Shown: in pieces, positions 19,596 to 30,474 of the stretch
Layout of the letters: every line of letters begins with the position of its first letter
How positions within the stretch are numbered: position 1 is the stretch's first letter
DNA from: Rhodoferax sp.
Lineage (GTDB): Bacteria; Pseudomonadota; Gammaproteobacteria; Burkholderiales; Burkholderiaceae_C
DNA: 64,000 bases
Assembly: GCF_028689305.1 (NCBI RefSeq)
Contig: NZ_JAQTWM010000001.1
Coordinates: 16,430-80,429 of the forward strand
Direction: 5' to 3'
Program-made: the position numbers and the translations under genes
Notes under the pieces: model-generated
Databases searched by the model: none
Told to the model about the DNA's origin: nothing
The model's input: only the letters and a program-made list of their open reading frames with translations

Positions 19596-20027
19596 ATGTC
19601 TGCAAGCCCCCACACCACACCACCCAGCCCGACACTGCTGGCCTTGCCCACCGACGAGGAACTGGTGCTCAAAGTGATCCCGATGCCGCGTGACTGCAAC
19701 GCCAATGGTGATATTTTTGGCGGCTGGGTCATGGCCCAGGTGGACCTGGCCGGCGCGGTGATTGCCGCGCCCTATGCCGACGGACGCATGGCCACCGTGG
19801 CGGTGAATGAATTCATCTTCAAGCAACCGGTGCGGGTGGGCGACATCCTGTCCTTTTTTGGCAAGCTGGTGCGCATTGGCCGCACCTCCATCACCGTCAA
19901 GATCGAAGTCTACGCCGAACGATTCCGCGCCCAGGGCCAATACACCAAAGTCACGGAAGCCTCGCTCACCTACGTGGCCATTGACGACAACGGCAAGCCG
20001 CGCCCGGTGTCCAAATCAGCACCCTGA
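19596..20027 (+). CDS. acyl-CoA thioesterase (YciA-like hotdog fold)
   Basis: VIPMPRDCNANGDIFGGWVMAQVDLAGAV...VAVNEFIFKQPVRVGDILSF. Confidence 0.88.
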   Translation: MSASPHTTPPSPTLLALPTDEELVLKVIPMPRDCNANGDIFGGWVMAQVDLAGAVIAAPYADGRMATVAVNEFIFKQPVRVGDILSFFGKLVRIGRTSITVKIEVYAERFRAQGQYTKVTEASLTYVAIDDNGKPRPVSKSAP

Positions 20028-20090
20028 TTTGCTATTATTACAATAGCAAACTATGCTTGATTGATCCGGGCTAGCGGTCAATTTCATTCA
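20028..20090 (+). repeat. dispersed hairpin repeat, copy 4
   Basis: TTTGCTATTATTACAATAGCAAA (perfect 9-bp stem) then ATCCGGGCTAGCGGTCAATTT. Confidence 0.72.
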
Positions 20091-20095
20091 CAAAC

Positions 20096-22432
20096 TCAGA
20101 CAAACCCGAGCCGCTTTGCCGCCGACAGGACCATCACCACATCACTGGTGGCCTGGGTGAACGGGGTGTTGGGCGCCAGGGCATCCAGGGCCTGGTCATA
20201 ACGGTGTTCATTGATGAGTTGCCCGACCTGGCCGGCTACCTGGTGAAAGTGGGCATGGTTGTTGACCAGTGCCGTGAAGCTGGCCCGCTCCCGCAGGCGC
20301 TGGCCGTCGGCGTAAATCCATTTGCCCAAGGCGCAACAATCATCCCGCGACAGGGTGGCCACATCGACTTTGTCACCCGCCTCGATGGCATCGCGCAGTT
20401 TGACTTTCCACTGACGGTGTCCGTCAATGATGGCATCCACATCAATGCCTTCCACCAACGCGGACGATTTGGCCCCCGGCAGCCGGAATTCATCCACCTG
20501 CGCGGCCATGCGCACGGCGGCGCCACTGAGGGCTTTGGATTGCGAGGCGGTCTCTTCCACCAGGGCCGCATTGGCCTGGGTGTTGTGATCCAGCTCGTGC
20601 ACCGCCTGACCAATCTGGCCAATGCCCAGGCTTTGCTCACGCGCGCCGTTGGCCACTTCGTCGAGCAGGTCTTTCACCTGAGCGGCGTTTTCCACGATCT
20701 GGTGCATGTGTTCACCGGCCTGACGCACGATCTCGGCCCCCTTGGTGACCTCTTCGGTACTGGTGGTGATCAGGGTCTTGATTTCCTTGGCGGCGGCGGC
20801 GCTGCGCCCGGCCAGTGCCCTCACCTCGGTGGCTACCACGGCAAATCCCCGCCCCTGTTCGCCCGCACGTGCAGCTTCCACGGCGGCGTTGAGCGCCAGA
20901 ATATTGGTTTGGAACGCAATACCGTCAATCACCCCGATGATGTCGCTGATTTTTTGCGACGACGTCTGGATCCGCGCCATGGTCTCGGCCACATCGCGCA
21001 TCACCTGTCCACCCTGGCTGGCGGTACTCGCATTGCCGGTGGCGATCTCGGACGCTTTGCTGACCGACTCGGCCGTCATGGCCACGGTGGAGTTGGTTTG
21101 CTCCAGCGCGGCTGACGACTCCTCAAGCGCAGCGGCGGCCGATTCGGTGCGGGCAGACAGGTCCTGCATGCCATGTGCAATGTCAACACTGGAGCTCACC
21201 ACCGAGTTGGAGGCCTCCTGCACCTGATGCACCGTGATGGCCAGCGCGGTCTGCATGTGGGAGAGTTCTTTGAGCAAACCAGCCACCTCGTCTTTGCCAC
21301 TGAAACTGGCTGAAGCGCGCAAATCGCCCATGGAAATACTGATCAACTGACGCCGCAACAGCGCGAAACCACTGCTCATGGCGCGGGCAAATCCCATGAA
21401 CAGGTAGATGGCGGCCAACACGCCCAACACCACCGCAGCCACCGTCAGCCACAAGCCACGCGCGAGTTGCCCTTGCCGGTCAGCCAGCATCAGGTCAAGC
21501 ACGTCCAGGTTTTTATTAACCTGGACAAACTGCGTTTGCATCACCTGGTTGGCAGCGTTCAGATACGCTGCAACATCGCCTTTGACTTCGGTCACACCGG
21601 GTGGGAAGGTGGTGCGTACCAGCGCCTCGAAGCCTTCGGTCGCGGCTGAGGCATTGGCCTGCAGGAGGCTGGCACGTTCAGGCGCGGCCTTTTGCACCTT
21701 GCCCAGCGCGAGGATGCCCAATTGCCGCTCGTGGCCAATGATCGCCAGACGTTGCTGGATCCCGGCCTCGGCTTCAGGGGACAACTTGCCGGACTTGAGC
21801 GCGTCGCGCCCCATGCCGCGCAACTCCGAGGTGCTCTGGATCACGGAGGGGCAATGCATCAGCACCGAATTCATCAGGTAATAGGTGGGCAACTCGGGAT
21901 CAAGCGCCAGGCCAGAGCCATCCGTCACCCCATCCAGCAAGGCCACCAGGGCGCGTGAAATCGCGTTCATGGACGAAAACAGCGCCTCCGGCTTGCCCTG
22001 GGCTTGCGTCGCGGCTTGCCAACTGGATCGGGCGCTGCTCATCAGTGCGCTGGTGCCCAAGGTTTTGCCGAGTTCTGCATCCAGGGCTTCCAGCTTTTTG
22101 AAAGCGTTCTCAAAATGGCGCCGCGCCTCTTCGACCTGGGCACCACTCTCCCCTGCGGCGGCATTGCGGGCCTGAAAACGCCAAGCCCCAGCGGCCTCGA
22201 TGGCCGGGTAGATGGCCTGGGCATAATGCACCCCCTGGCGTTCCTGCTTGACAAAATCCAGCCCGTCCAGACTGCTGTTGACATACAGCGCCAACAACCA
22301 GGCCAGGGGCACCGAGAAGGCGATCCCGACGATGGTCATCTTGCCGGGGAACCGCAATTGCCGCATCAGCGCCACCGATGGGCGCCAAAAAGAAGAATTC
22401 ATCAGCCCAACGACCAGCTTATTTATTGCCAT
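20096..22432 (-). CDS. methyl-accepting chemotaxis protein with C-terminal CZB (zinc-binding) domain
   Basis: MCP signalling hairpin IIGVIDGIAFQTNILALNAAVEAARAGEQGRGFAVVA; C-terminus ...CCALGKWIYADGQ...HAHFHQVAGQV. Confidence 0.88.
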   Translation of the reverse strand: MAINKLVVGLMNSSFWRPSVALMRQLRFPGKMTIVGIAFSVPLAWLLALYVNSSLDGLDFVKQERQGVHYAQAIYPAIEAAGAWRFQARNAAAGESGAQVEEARRHFENAFKKLEALDAELGKTLGTSALMSSARSSWQAATQAQGKPEALFSSMNAISRALVALLDGVTDGSGLALDPELPTYYLMNSVLMHCPSVIQSTSELRGMGRDALKSGKLSPEAEAGIQQRLAIIGHERQLGILALGKVQKAAPERASLLQANASAATEGFEALVRTTFPPGVTEVKGDVAAYLNAANQVMQTQFVQVNKNLDVLDLMLADRQGQLARGLWLTVAAVVLGVLAAIYLFMGFARAMSSGFALLRRQLISISMGDLRASASFSGKDEVAGLLKELSHMQTALAITVHQVQEASNSVVSSSVDIAHGMQDLSARTESAAAALEESSAALEQTNSTVAMTAESVSKASEIATGNASTASQGGQVMRDVAETMARIQTSSQKISDIIGVIDGIAFQTNILALNAAVEAARAGEQGRGFAVVATEVRALAGRSAAAAKEIKTLITTSTEEVTKGAEIVRQAGEHMHQIVENAAQVKDLLDEVANGAREQSLGIGQIGQAVHELDHNTQANAALVEETASQSKALSGAAVRMAAQVDEFRLPGAKSSALVEGIDVDAIIDGHRQWKVKLRDAIEAGDKVDVATLSRDDCCALGKWIYADGQRLRERASFTALVNNHAHFHQVAGQVGQLINEHRYDQALDALAPNTPFTQATSDVVMVLSAAKRLGFV

Positions 22433-22712
22433 GAAAAGACACCCAAGACCTGTTTTTGACCTGTTTCCGACCGAAGCTAGTATGCCAGCCTGACACAGCC
22501 TTGTCACCGAAGAGAAGACCGCAGACACCAAATACCTGTGGTATCCATGCAGAAATGCCGCTTTGAGCCAGTTCGGGACCAAAGTCCCAGGCGCCGAATC
22601 AGGCCCATGGGCACTTTTACCATCACCACCGGCCTTCTGGCACCTGCCCAAGAAAAAGAGACGGTCCATGTCTTGGCAACCGCTTCTGTCTGTTTTCCTG
22701 TCACCACACTCT

Positions 22713-24293
22713 ATGAAAAAAACGGTGGAACCCATTCGGAGTCATCCGACCATGTGGCTCAAGCTGATGTTTGCCGTGTTTGCGCTGGTCTGCGCAGGCG
22801 ATGTCTCGGCCACCCCGCTCGGTTTGGTGGAGGCCATTCGTCATACCCTCAGCCAAAACCCCGACATCCAGATTCAGCAACAGCAGCTGCAGGCCAGCCA
22901 AGGGGAGCTCCAGCAAACCACCGGTCAGTTTGATACCACGGTCAAGCTGGCCGGAACCCACGCCGTTGACCACAACCCGCTCAATCAGCAAAGCCGCGCC
23001 AGTTATGCCGACCAAGGCCAAAACCTCCAGGAGCTGGCATCTTCCAGCACCACCTACAGCCTGACCGTCAACCAGGCCTTGCGGAATGGCCTGGTGCTCA
23101 GTCCGAGTCTTTCCGCCACCCGCAGCGCGGGAACCACCCTTGACCTGGGCCAACAGGCCGCGCAAACCAGCGCCAAGGTCAGCTTCAACCTCCTGCTCCC
23201 GTTGAACAAGGGCCGCAGGGAATCGGCGGCTCTGAGCGAAGCCGCCGCCGTTCTGGCCCGGGATGCCAGCCAGCAGGACCTGCGTCTGTCCATTGCCCGA
23301 GCCGTGGTCAACACCGTGTCGGCGTATTGGAAATGGGTGGCAGCCAGGCACGCGCTCACCATCACCCGCGACGCTGAAACCAGCATGGCGCAACAGCTCA
23401 GGGAAACACAAAAGCTGATTGAGGCGCAGGAAATTCCGGCGGCCGATCTGCTCCTGGTACGCGCCAGCCTGATGGACAGAACCAGTGCCCGCCTGGGGGC
23501 GGAACAAGCCGTGCTGGAAGCGCGCCAAAAGCTCGGTCAGGCCATGGGCATGAATCCGGCCCAAATGAGCACGCTGGCCCCCCTGGACGACCTCCCTCCC
23601 TTGCAGCAGGGCTTGCTGGCAACTGACAACGTGCAACAACGCCTGCTGGCCCTGGCGCTGCAACAACGCGCCGATCTGGCCGCAGCCCGGCTACGCCAGG
23701 AAGCCGCCAAGGTGTCACAAACCGTGGCCCAGAGCGCACTGCAACCACAGCTTGATCTGAACCTGAATGTGGGTTATGCCACTTTGCTGGAAAGCAATGC
23801 CGCCAGCAGTCTGGTCAGCGTTCTGGGCCAGCAGCGCTCAAGTGCCAACATCGGCACCAGCATCAGTTTTCAGTGGCCGGTGGAAAACAATGTCGCCAAA
23901 GGCCGCTATGTGCAGCGGTCTGCCGCCTATGATCAGGCCACCATCCAACTCAACACGCTGGAGCAAACCATCAGTCTGGGGGTTGAGGCGGCATGGCAGG
24001 CGGTGATCCGAAGTGCTCGGCAAGCGCAGGAAGCCCAAGCCTCGGTGGCGCTGTACCAGATCACGGCAAAAAATGAAAAAACCAAGAGCCAGCTCGGCAG
24101 TGCAACCCTGATCGACGTGTTGTCCGTCAATGACCGCTTGCTCAGTGCGCGGCAAAACCAGATTTCCTACCACCTCAATTACCTCAACGCCCTGGTGCAA
24201 CTGCGCTTTGAGACCGGTGCGCTGCTGACCGACGATGTTTCCGCCTCGTCGATACGGTTCGAGACCTTCGTCAGCCCCCCCACACTCGATTAA
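22713..24293 (+). CDS. TolC-family outer membrane efflux protein (RiPP export)
   Basis: Signal peptide; LGLVEAIRHTLSQNPDIQIQQQQLQASQ; linked directly to the NHLM secretion genes. Confidence 0.8.
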   Translation: MKKTVEPIRSHPTMWLKLMFAVFALVCAGDVSATPLGLVEAIRHTLSQNPDIQIQQQQLQASQGELQQTTGQFDTTVKLAGTHAVDHNPLNQQSRASYADQGQNLQELASSSTTYSLTVNQALRNGLVLSPSLSATRSAGTTLDLGQQAAQTSAKVSFNLLLPLNKGRRESAALSEAAAVLARDASQQDLRLSIARAVVNTVSAYWKWVAARHALTITRDAETSMAQQLRETQKLIEAQEIPAADLLLVRASLMDRTSARLGAEQAVLEARQKLGQAMGMNPAQMSTLAPLDDLPPLQQGLLATDNVQQRLLALALQQRADLAAARLRQEAAKVSQTVAQSALQPQLDLNLNVGYATLLESNAASSLVSVLGQQRSSANIGTSISFQWPVENNVAKGRYVQRSAAYDQATIQLNTLEQTISLGVEAAWQAVIRSARQAQEAQASVALYQITAKNEKTKSQLGSATLIDVLSVNDRLLSARQNQISYHLNYLNALVQLRFETGALLTDDVSASSIRFETFVSPPTLD

Positions 24294-24302
24294 CACGCCG
24301 CC

Positions 24303-25568
24303 ATGTCAGAAAAAAGCCCACTGTTTCGCAAAGCCTCTTTGGATCGGCTGTCCTCACCCGAACAGCTTGACGCGCTGATGCAAGTGACGTCGCCAAAAGG
24401 CTGGGTCGCGCTGCTGGCCATTGGCGGCTTGCTGTTCATGGCCTTGCTCTGGGGCATTTGGGGCAGCATTCCTACCCGCATCACGGGCACCTGCATTTTG
24501 ATCCGCCCCGGTGGTGTCAGCGAAGTCGTGACCAGCGGGGGTGGCCGTGTGGCTGACATTTCGGTCGATGTCGGTGACCTGGTGCGTGAAGGCCAGATGA
24601 TCGCCCGCATCGAGCGGCTCGATACGCTGGAGCAAATTCGCAGCGTGGAGGCCAAGCTGCACGAACTCAAGCAACAGGAAGAGCGCTTGAAAACCGTCAA
24701 CGCCATGAGTGCCAACCAGCAAGCCATTTATTTGCAGGATGCCGAGCGCAACCTGACCAAGCGCATCCACACCGCGCAGGAGCGCCTGGCCGCGCTGGAG
24801 GCCAAAATCCAAAGCCAGAGCAAGCTGCTCGATCAAGGCCTGATCACCCGGCAGACCCTGTTGTCAACCAAGCTGGAATACGCCGGTGTGCAGCAGGAGA
24901 TTGACACCCATCACAACGACATCCGCCAGCTCGACGTACGCCGCCTGGACAGTAAAAAGCAGATTGACAACGAGCTCTCAGCCATCCGCATCCAGATCAA
25001 CGAAACCACACGTAGCCTGGCCGGACAAATGCGCAGCTTTCAGGAAACCTCGCAGGTCTACAGCCCCTACACCGGGCGGGTACTGGAGGTTCGGCTATCG
25101 GAAAACACCATGGTCAGTACCGGGGCGCCCATCCTGAGCATTGAACGCACCGGTGACAACCTGTCTGACCTTGAAGCCCACATTTACGTTCAACCCACCG
25201 ATGGCAAAAAGATCAAGCCCAACATGGATGTCCAGATTGCGCCGTCCATGGTCAAGGGCGAGGAATTTGGTTTCATGCTGGGCAAGGTCAAGACCGTGGC
25301 CAAGTTTCCGTCGACCGCGCCGGGCATGATGCGCATCTTCAACAACGACAAACTGGTGCAGCAACTCGCCGCCGGCGCGGCCCCGATTGCCGTGCTGGCT
25401 GATCTGACCCCCAGCGCCAGCACCCCCAGCGGCTACAAATGGTCGTCCCCGCGCGGGCCGGACACCGAGGTTGAGAGCGGCACACTGTGCTCGGCCACCA
25501 TCACCGTGCGGCAGCAGCGCCCGATCACCCTGGTGGTCCCGATGCTGCGCACCACCCTGGGACTCTGA
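24303..25568 (+). CDS. NHLM bacteriocin system secretion protein, HlyD family
   Basis: Single N-terminal TM, lipoyl-like GGRVADISVDVGDLVREGQMIARI, coiled coil; adjacent to C39 ABC transporter. Confidence 0.83.
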   Translation: MSEKSPLFRKASLDRLSSPEQLDALMQVTSPKGWVALLAIGGLLFMALLWGIWGSIPTRITGTCILIRPGGVSEVVTSGGGRVADISVDVGDLVREGQMIARIERLDTLEQIRSVEAKLHELKQQEERLKTVNAMSANQQAIYLQDAERNLTKRIHTAQERLAALEAKIQSQSKLLDQGLITRQTLLSTKLEYAGVQQEIDTHHNDIRQLDVRRLDSKKQIDNELSAIRIQINETTRSLAGQMRSFQETSQVYSPYTGRVLEVRLSENTMVSTGAPILSIERTGDNLSDLEAHIYVQPTDGKKIKPNMDVQIAPSMVKGEEFGFMLGKVKTVAKFPSTAPGMMRIFNNDKLVQQLAAGAAPIAVLADLTPSASTPSGYKWSSPRGPDTEVESGTLCSATITVRQQRPITLVVPMLRTTLGL

Positions 25569-25570
25569 AC

Positions 25571-27757
25571 ATGCGCCGCAGCCTCCACCGGGACAGCCCT
25601 GATCAGCGCCGTGTGCGCACCCCCACCATTTTGCAAATGGAAGCGGTGGAATGTGGTGCGGCCGCGCTGGCCATCGTCATGGCTTACCACGGCAAACATG
25701 TGACGCTGGAGGAACTGCGCGAGAGCTGCGGTGTCTCGCGTGATGGCAGCAAAGCCAGCAACGTCGTCAAAGCCGCGCGCACCTACGGCTTTACCGCCAA
25801 GGGTTACCGCAAGGAGCCGGGCGACCTGAAAAGCATGACCCTGCCGGTCATCGTGTTCTGGAATTTCAACCACTTCCTGGTGGTCGAAGGGTTTAACAAG
25901 GGTCTGGTTTACCTCAATGACCCGGCCTGCGGTCCGCGCACCGTCACCGAAGCGGAGTTTGACCAGTCCTTCACCGGCGTGGTGCTGGTGATTGAACCCG
26001 GCCCCGACTTCCAGCCCAGCGGCCAGCCACGCAGCATGCTGAGCAGTCTGCGCGCGCGTCTGCCCCTGTCCGAGCCCGCTTTGGCCTACCTGATCCTGGC
26101 CGGGCTGGCACTGGTGATTCCGGGCCTGGTGTTGCCAGTGTTCACCAAAACCTTCATCGACGAGTACCTGATCGGGCGCATGGACGCGTGGGTCAAACCG
26201 GTGTTGCTCGGCATGTTGTTCACCGCCATCGTGCGCGGGGTACTGACCTGGCTGCAAAGCTACTACCTCACCCGGTTTCAGACCAAGCTGGCGCTGTCCA
26301 CCTCCAGCAAATTCCTGTGGCATGTGTTGCGCCTGCCGGTGCTGTTTTACAGCCAGCGCTCACCGGGTGACATCAGCGCGCGTGTGGGCATCAACAACCG
26401 CGTGGCCGAGTTGCTAACGGGTGACCTCGCCACCACCGCGCTGAATGTCGTGATGGTGATTTTTTATGCCGCGCTGATGTTGTCTTACGACCCGGTGCTG
26501 ACCCTGGTGGGCATCGCCATTGCCGCGCTCAACATCCTGTTCCTGCGCCTGATGACACGCAAGACGGTTGACATCACCCAAAAAATGGCCAATGACAACG
26601 GCCGGCTGCTGGGCACCTCCATGAATGGTCTGCAAATGATGGAGAGCATCAAGGCTTCGGGCATGGAGGCTGACTTCTTCACGAAATGGGCGGGTTACCA
26701 GACCAAGGTGATGAACGGCCAGCAGCGTGCCGGCTCCATCGGCGTGGCCATGATGACCGTGCCGCCGATGCTGACCGCGCTCAACACCACGCTGATTTTG
26801 GCCCTGGGTGGCCTGCGGGTGATGGACGGCGCCCTGACCATGGGCATGTTGGTGGCATTCCAGAGCCTGATGGCCAGCTTCATCGACCCGATCAACCAGC
26901 TGGTGGCCATGGGCAAGAAAATCCAGGAAGTCCAGGGCGACATGAACCGCCTGGACGACGTGTTGCAATACCGCAGTGAGCCGCGGCTTGACAGCGCCGC
27001 CCAGCCTCAAACCCCGGCTCAGACACCCGCCCCCCAACTGGAGGGGCATGTGGAACTGCGCAACGTCACCTTTGGCTACAGCAAGCTCGAAGCCCCGCTG
27101 ATCGAGAACTTCAACCTGGTGCTCAAGCCCGGTGAGCGTGTTGCCCTGGTGGGCTCTTCGGGTTGTGGCAAATCCACCATCTCGAAACTCGTGGCGGGTT
27201 TGCATGAACCCTGGGCCGGAGAAATTTTATTTGACGGAAAACCCCGCAGCGCGGTGGATCGCCAGGTGTTGCTGCAGTCCCTGGCCATGGTGAGCCAGGA
27301 GATCACCCTGTTCGAGGGCAGCCTGCGCGACAACCTGAGCATGTGGGACACCACCCTGCCTGAAGCCCAGGTGGTGCAAGCCGCCAAAGATGCCTGCATC
27401 CACGAGGCCATTGCCTCGCGCGCCGGGGGGTATGACAGCACGGTGCAGGAGGGCGGTGGCAATTTCAGCGGCGGCCAAAAGCAGCGCGTCGAGATCGCCC
27501 GCGCCCTGGCCCAGAACCCGCGCATCCTGGTGCTGGATGAGGCCACCAGCGCGCTCGACCCGATCACCGAAATGCAGGTCGACGACCACCTGCGCCGCCG
27601 TGGCTGCACCTGCCTGATCGTGGCGCACCGCCTGAGCACGATCCGCGACTGCGACGAAATCATCGTGCTCGACAAAGGCAAAGTGGTGCAACGTGGCCGT
27701 CACGAACAAATGCGCGACACCGATGGCCTGTATGCCACCCTGATGAAAGCGGCGTGA
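25571..27757 (+). CDS. NHLP family export ABC transporter, C39 peptidase/permease/ATPase
   Basis: C39 catalytic motif TILQMEAVECGAAALAIVMAYHGKHV, FWNFNHFLVVEG; GSSGCGKS; FSGGQKQRVEIARAL; ILVLDEATSALD. Confidence 0.92.
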   Translation: MRRSLHRDSPDQRRVRTPTILQMEAVECGAAALAIVMAYHGKHVTLEELRESCGVSRDGSKASNVVKAARTYGFTAKGYRKEPGDLKSMTLPVIVFWNFNHFLVVEGFNKGLVYLNDPACGPRTVTEAEFDQSFTGVVLVIEPGPDFQPSGQPRSMLSSLRARLPLSEPALAYLILAGLALVIPGLVLPVFTKTFIDEYLIGRMDAWVKPVLLGMLFTAIVRGVLTWLQSYYLTRFQTKLALSTSSKFLWHVLRLPVLFYSQRSPGDISARVGINNRVAELLTGDLATTALNVVMVIFYAALMLSYDPVLTLVGIAIAALNILFLRLMTRKTVDITQKMANDNGRLLGTSMNGLQMMESIKASGMEADFFTKWAGYQTKVMNGQQRAGSIGVAMMTVPPMLTALNTTLILALGGLRVMDGALTMGMLVAFQSLMASFIDPINQLVAMGKKIQEVQGDMNRLDDVLQYRSEPRLDSAAQPQTPAQTPAPQLEGHVELRNVTFGYSKLEAPLIENFNLVLKPGERVALVGSSGCGKSTISKLVAGLHEPWAGEILFDGKPRSAVDRQVLLQSLAMVSQEITLFEGSLRDNLSMWDTTLPEAQVVQAAKDACIHEAIASRAGGYDSTVQEGGGNFSGGQKQRVEIARALAQNPRILVLDEATSALDPITEMQVDDHLRRRGCTCLIVAHRLSTIRDCDEIIVLDKGKVVQRGRHEQMRDTDGLYATLMKAA

Positions 27758-27759
27758 TC

Positions 27760-30459
27760 ATGCATCCATTGCCCACAACTTTGCTCACCCTTTTTGAGGC
27801 CGAGGGACAAGCCTGCCAGGCACGCACCGGGCACCCCCTGTGGTTAAGCCCGCCAGAGCGTTTGTGGCTGGTGTCCCGCGGCCAGGTAGACCTGTTCTTG
27901 ACCCGCATCGAAGACGGGCAAGCCTGCGGTGCGCTGCACCCCCTGTTTCGCATGTCGGCAGGGGCCGTGCTGTGTGGCCTGCCCTGCGCCGATGGCTGGG
28001 GCATGGTGGCCGTGGGTCTGGCAGACACCTGCCTGTTGGCGTTGCCGCGCACCCGGCTGATGCCCCAACCACACCAGCAAGCCACTCAAACCGAGACGAC
28101 CTGGCTGACCCACTGGCTGGTGCAACTGAGCATCTGTGCCTACGGCCCCTTGCATGCCAAAGCCAGCCAGGAGCCCGCGCATGCCGCCACCAGTTGGCAA
28201 GACGTTGACGCGTTGCAGGCAACCCTGCTGTCCAAGCTGGTTGAGCAGCGCCATGCCAGCGAGGCTTTGGAGCAGCAGCGCATGCTCGTGAGGACGTCCC
28301 GTGAGCAGCAAAACATCCAGGCCGCCATGCAGCGCCTCTCAGGCATTCTTGACCCTCACCAAAAATCCAGCATGACCGTGGCCCAACACCGCTCAGCCTT
28401 GTTGAGCGCTTGCCAGGTGGTTGGCCAAGCCAGTGCCATTGAATTCATTCAGCCCCAGAGTGCCGACACGCCCTCAACCAGCAAACGGGACATGCTGGCC
28501 GAGATGGTTGAAGCATCGCGGGTGCGCAAACGCCAGGTCGCCCTGAAAGGGAACTGGTGGCAACAAGACCAGGGCCACCTGCTGGCCACGCTGGAAGACG
28601 GGCAGCGCCCGGTGGCGCTGATCCAGGTGGGCCAAGGTTATGAGCTGCATGATCCCGAGCGCGGCACGGTGAGCGCCGTCACAGCCAGCCTAGCCGCCAG
28701 CTTGAGCCCCTTTGCGTTCACGTTTTACCGCTCGTTCCCCGGCACGGCCATCACCCTGTGGGAGATGATCCGCTTTGGCAGCCAGGGCTGTCTGCGCGAC
28801 TATGGCACCGCGATGGCCATGGGGGCTGCCATCGGGCTGCTCGGCATGGTGACCCCGATGGCCACGGGGATGCTGTTTGATGTGGTGATTCCCGCCTCTG
28901 AGCGGACCCAGCTGCTGCAACTCACCTTGGCCCTGGTGGCGGGTTTACTCGCCACGGCCATGTTTGAGGTCACCCGCGGTGTGGCCATGCTGCGGGCCGA
29001 GGGCAAGATGGACTACACCATCCAGGCCGCCGTGTGGGATCGCCTGCTGAGCCTGCCGACCTCCTTCTTTCGCCGCTACTCTGCCGGCGACCTGGCGGTG
29101 CGGGCCAACGGCATCAACGCCATCCGCCAAATGCTGTCAGGCAACGTGATGCACACCTTGATGGCGGCGGTGTTTTCCATCTTCAACCTGGGGCTGCTGT
29201 TCTACTACAACCTGACCCTGGCGCTGCTGGCCCTGGCCCTGGTGGCGGTCGCCATTGTGTTCACCACCAGCACCAGCCTGATCCGCCTGCGCCACGAACG
29301 CAAACTGGCCGACATCGAAGGGCGCATTTCCGGCCTGCTGTTCCAGCTGCTGGGCGGCATTGCCAAGCTGCGCACCACCGGGGCCGAGGGGCGCGCCTTC
29401 TTCAACTGGGCCATGCTGTTTGCCAGCCAGCAGGAGCACCAGTTCAAGGCCACCATGGTGCGCAACGCACTGGACGTGTTCAACGCGGTGTTTCCGGTGG
29501 CCGCCAACCTCTGCATCTTTGGCGTGGTGGCGTTTTACCTGGGCGACAAGACCAACTTTTCCACTGGCTCGTTCCTGGCCTTCAATGCCGCGTTTGGCGG
29601 TTTTTTGGCGGCCATGCTGGGCACCACCTCAGCCATCACGGCGGTGCTGGACATCATCCCGATGTACGAGCGCTCCAAGCCCATTTTGCAGGCTTTGCCA
29701 GAAGTGACCGGCGACAAGGCCCATCCCGGCCAATTGGCGGGTGACATCGAAATCGCCCACCTGTCCTTCAGCTACAGTGCCGACGGCCCAACCATTCTCA
29801 AAGACCTGTCGATGCACATCAAGGCGGGGGAATTTGTGGCCATCGTGGGTGCGTCGGGCTCGGGCAAATCCACCCTGCTGCGCTTGCTGCTGGGGTTTGA
29901 ACAGGCCAGCTCGGGCGCCATCTACTACGACCAGCAAGACCTGGCCGGACTGGACATTGGCGCACTGCGCCGCCAATTGGGCGTGGTGCTGCAAAACGGG
30001 CAATTGATGGCGGGTGACATCTTCAGCAACATCCTGGGATCAGCCGCTACGCTGACACTGGACGACGCCTGGCAGGCCGCCACCCAGGCCGGCGTGGCCG
30101 ACGATATTCGCGCCATGCCCATGGGCATGCACACCGTGGTCAGTGATGGCGGCGGCACACTCTCAGGCGGCCAGCGCCAGCGGCTGCTGATCGCCCGCGC
30201 CATCGTCAACCGGCCCCGCATCCTGTTTTTCGACGAGGCCACCAGCGCCCTGGACAACCGCGCACAGGAAATGGTCAGCACCAGCCTGGAACAGTTGCAG
30301 GCCACCCGCGTCGTGATTGCCCACCGCTTGAGCACCATCATCAACGCTGACCGTATTTTTGTGCTCGACCAGGGGCAACTGGTTCAAACCGGCAGCTATG
30401 ACGAGTTGATGAGCTGTCACGGCCTCTTCGCCGACCTGGTGCGTCGGCAAATTGTTTAG
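27760..30459 (+). CDS. NHLP export ABC transporter permease/ATPase subunit (no C39 domain)
   Basis: Long N-terminal domain, GASGSGKS Walker A, LSGGQRQRLLIARAI signature, ILFFDEATSALD. Confidence 0.9.
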   Translation: MHPLPTTLLTLFEAEGQACQARTGHPLWLSPPERLWLVSRGQVDLFLTRIEDGQACGALHPLFRMSAGAVLCGLPCADGWGMVAVGLADTCLLALPRTRLMPQPHQQATQTETTWLTHWLVQLSICAYGPLHAKASQEPAHAATSWQDVDALQATLLSKLVEQRHASEALEQQRMLVRTSREQQNIQAAMQRLSGILDPHQKSSMTVAQHRSALLSACQVVGQASAIEFIQPQSADTPSTSKRDMLAEMVEASRVRKRQVALKGNWWQQDQGHLLATLEDGQRPVALIQVGQGYELHDPERGTVSAVTASLAASLSPFAFTFYRSFPGTAITLWEMIRFGSQGCLRDYGTAMAMGAAIGLLGMVTPMATGMLFDVVIPASERTQLLQLTLALVAGLLATAMFEVTRGVAMLRAEGKMDYTIQAAVWDRLLSLPTSFFRRYSAGDLAVRANGINAIRQMLSGNVMHTLMAAVFSIFNLGLLFYYNLTLALLALALVAVAIVFTTSTSLIRLRHERKLADIEGRISGLLFQLLGGIAKLRTTGAEGRAFFNWAMLFASQQEHQFKATMVRNALDVFNAVFPVAANLCIFGVVAFYLGDKTNFSTGSFLAFNAAFGGFLAAMLGTTSAITAVLDIIPMYERSKPILQALPEVTGDKAHPGQLAGDIEIAHLSFSYSADGPTILKDLSMHIKAGEFVAIVGASGSGKSTLLRLLLGFEQASSGAIYYDQQDLAGLDIGALRRQLGVVLQNGQLMAGDIFSNILGSAATLTLDDAWQAATQAGVADDIRAMPMGMHTVVSDGGGTLSGGQRQRLLIARAIVNRPRILFFDEATSALDNRAQEMVSTSLEQLQATRVVIAHRLSTIINADRIFVLDQGQLVQTGSYDELMSCHGLFADLVRRQIV

Positions 30460-30474
30460 TCATTGGAGAATGCC

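Noticed and set aside
29034-29744. 236-aa plus-strand ORF overlapping the second ABC transporter
   Set aside because: Alternative frame of a high-GC coding gene; low-complexity Gly/Pro/His/Arg composition, no motif
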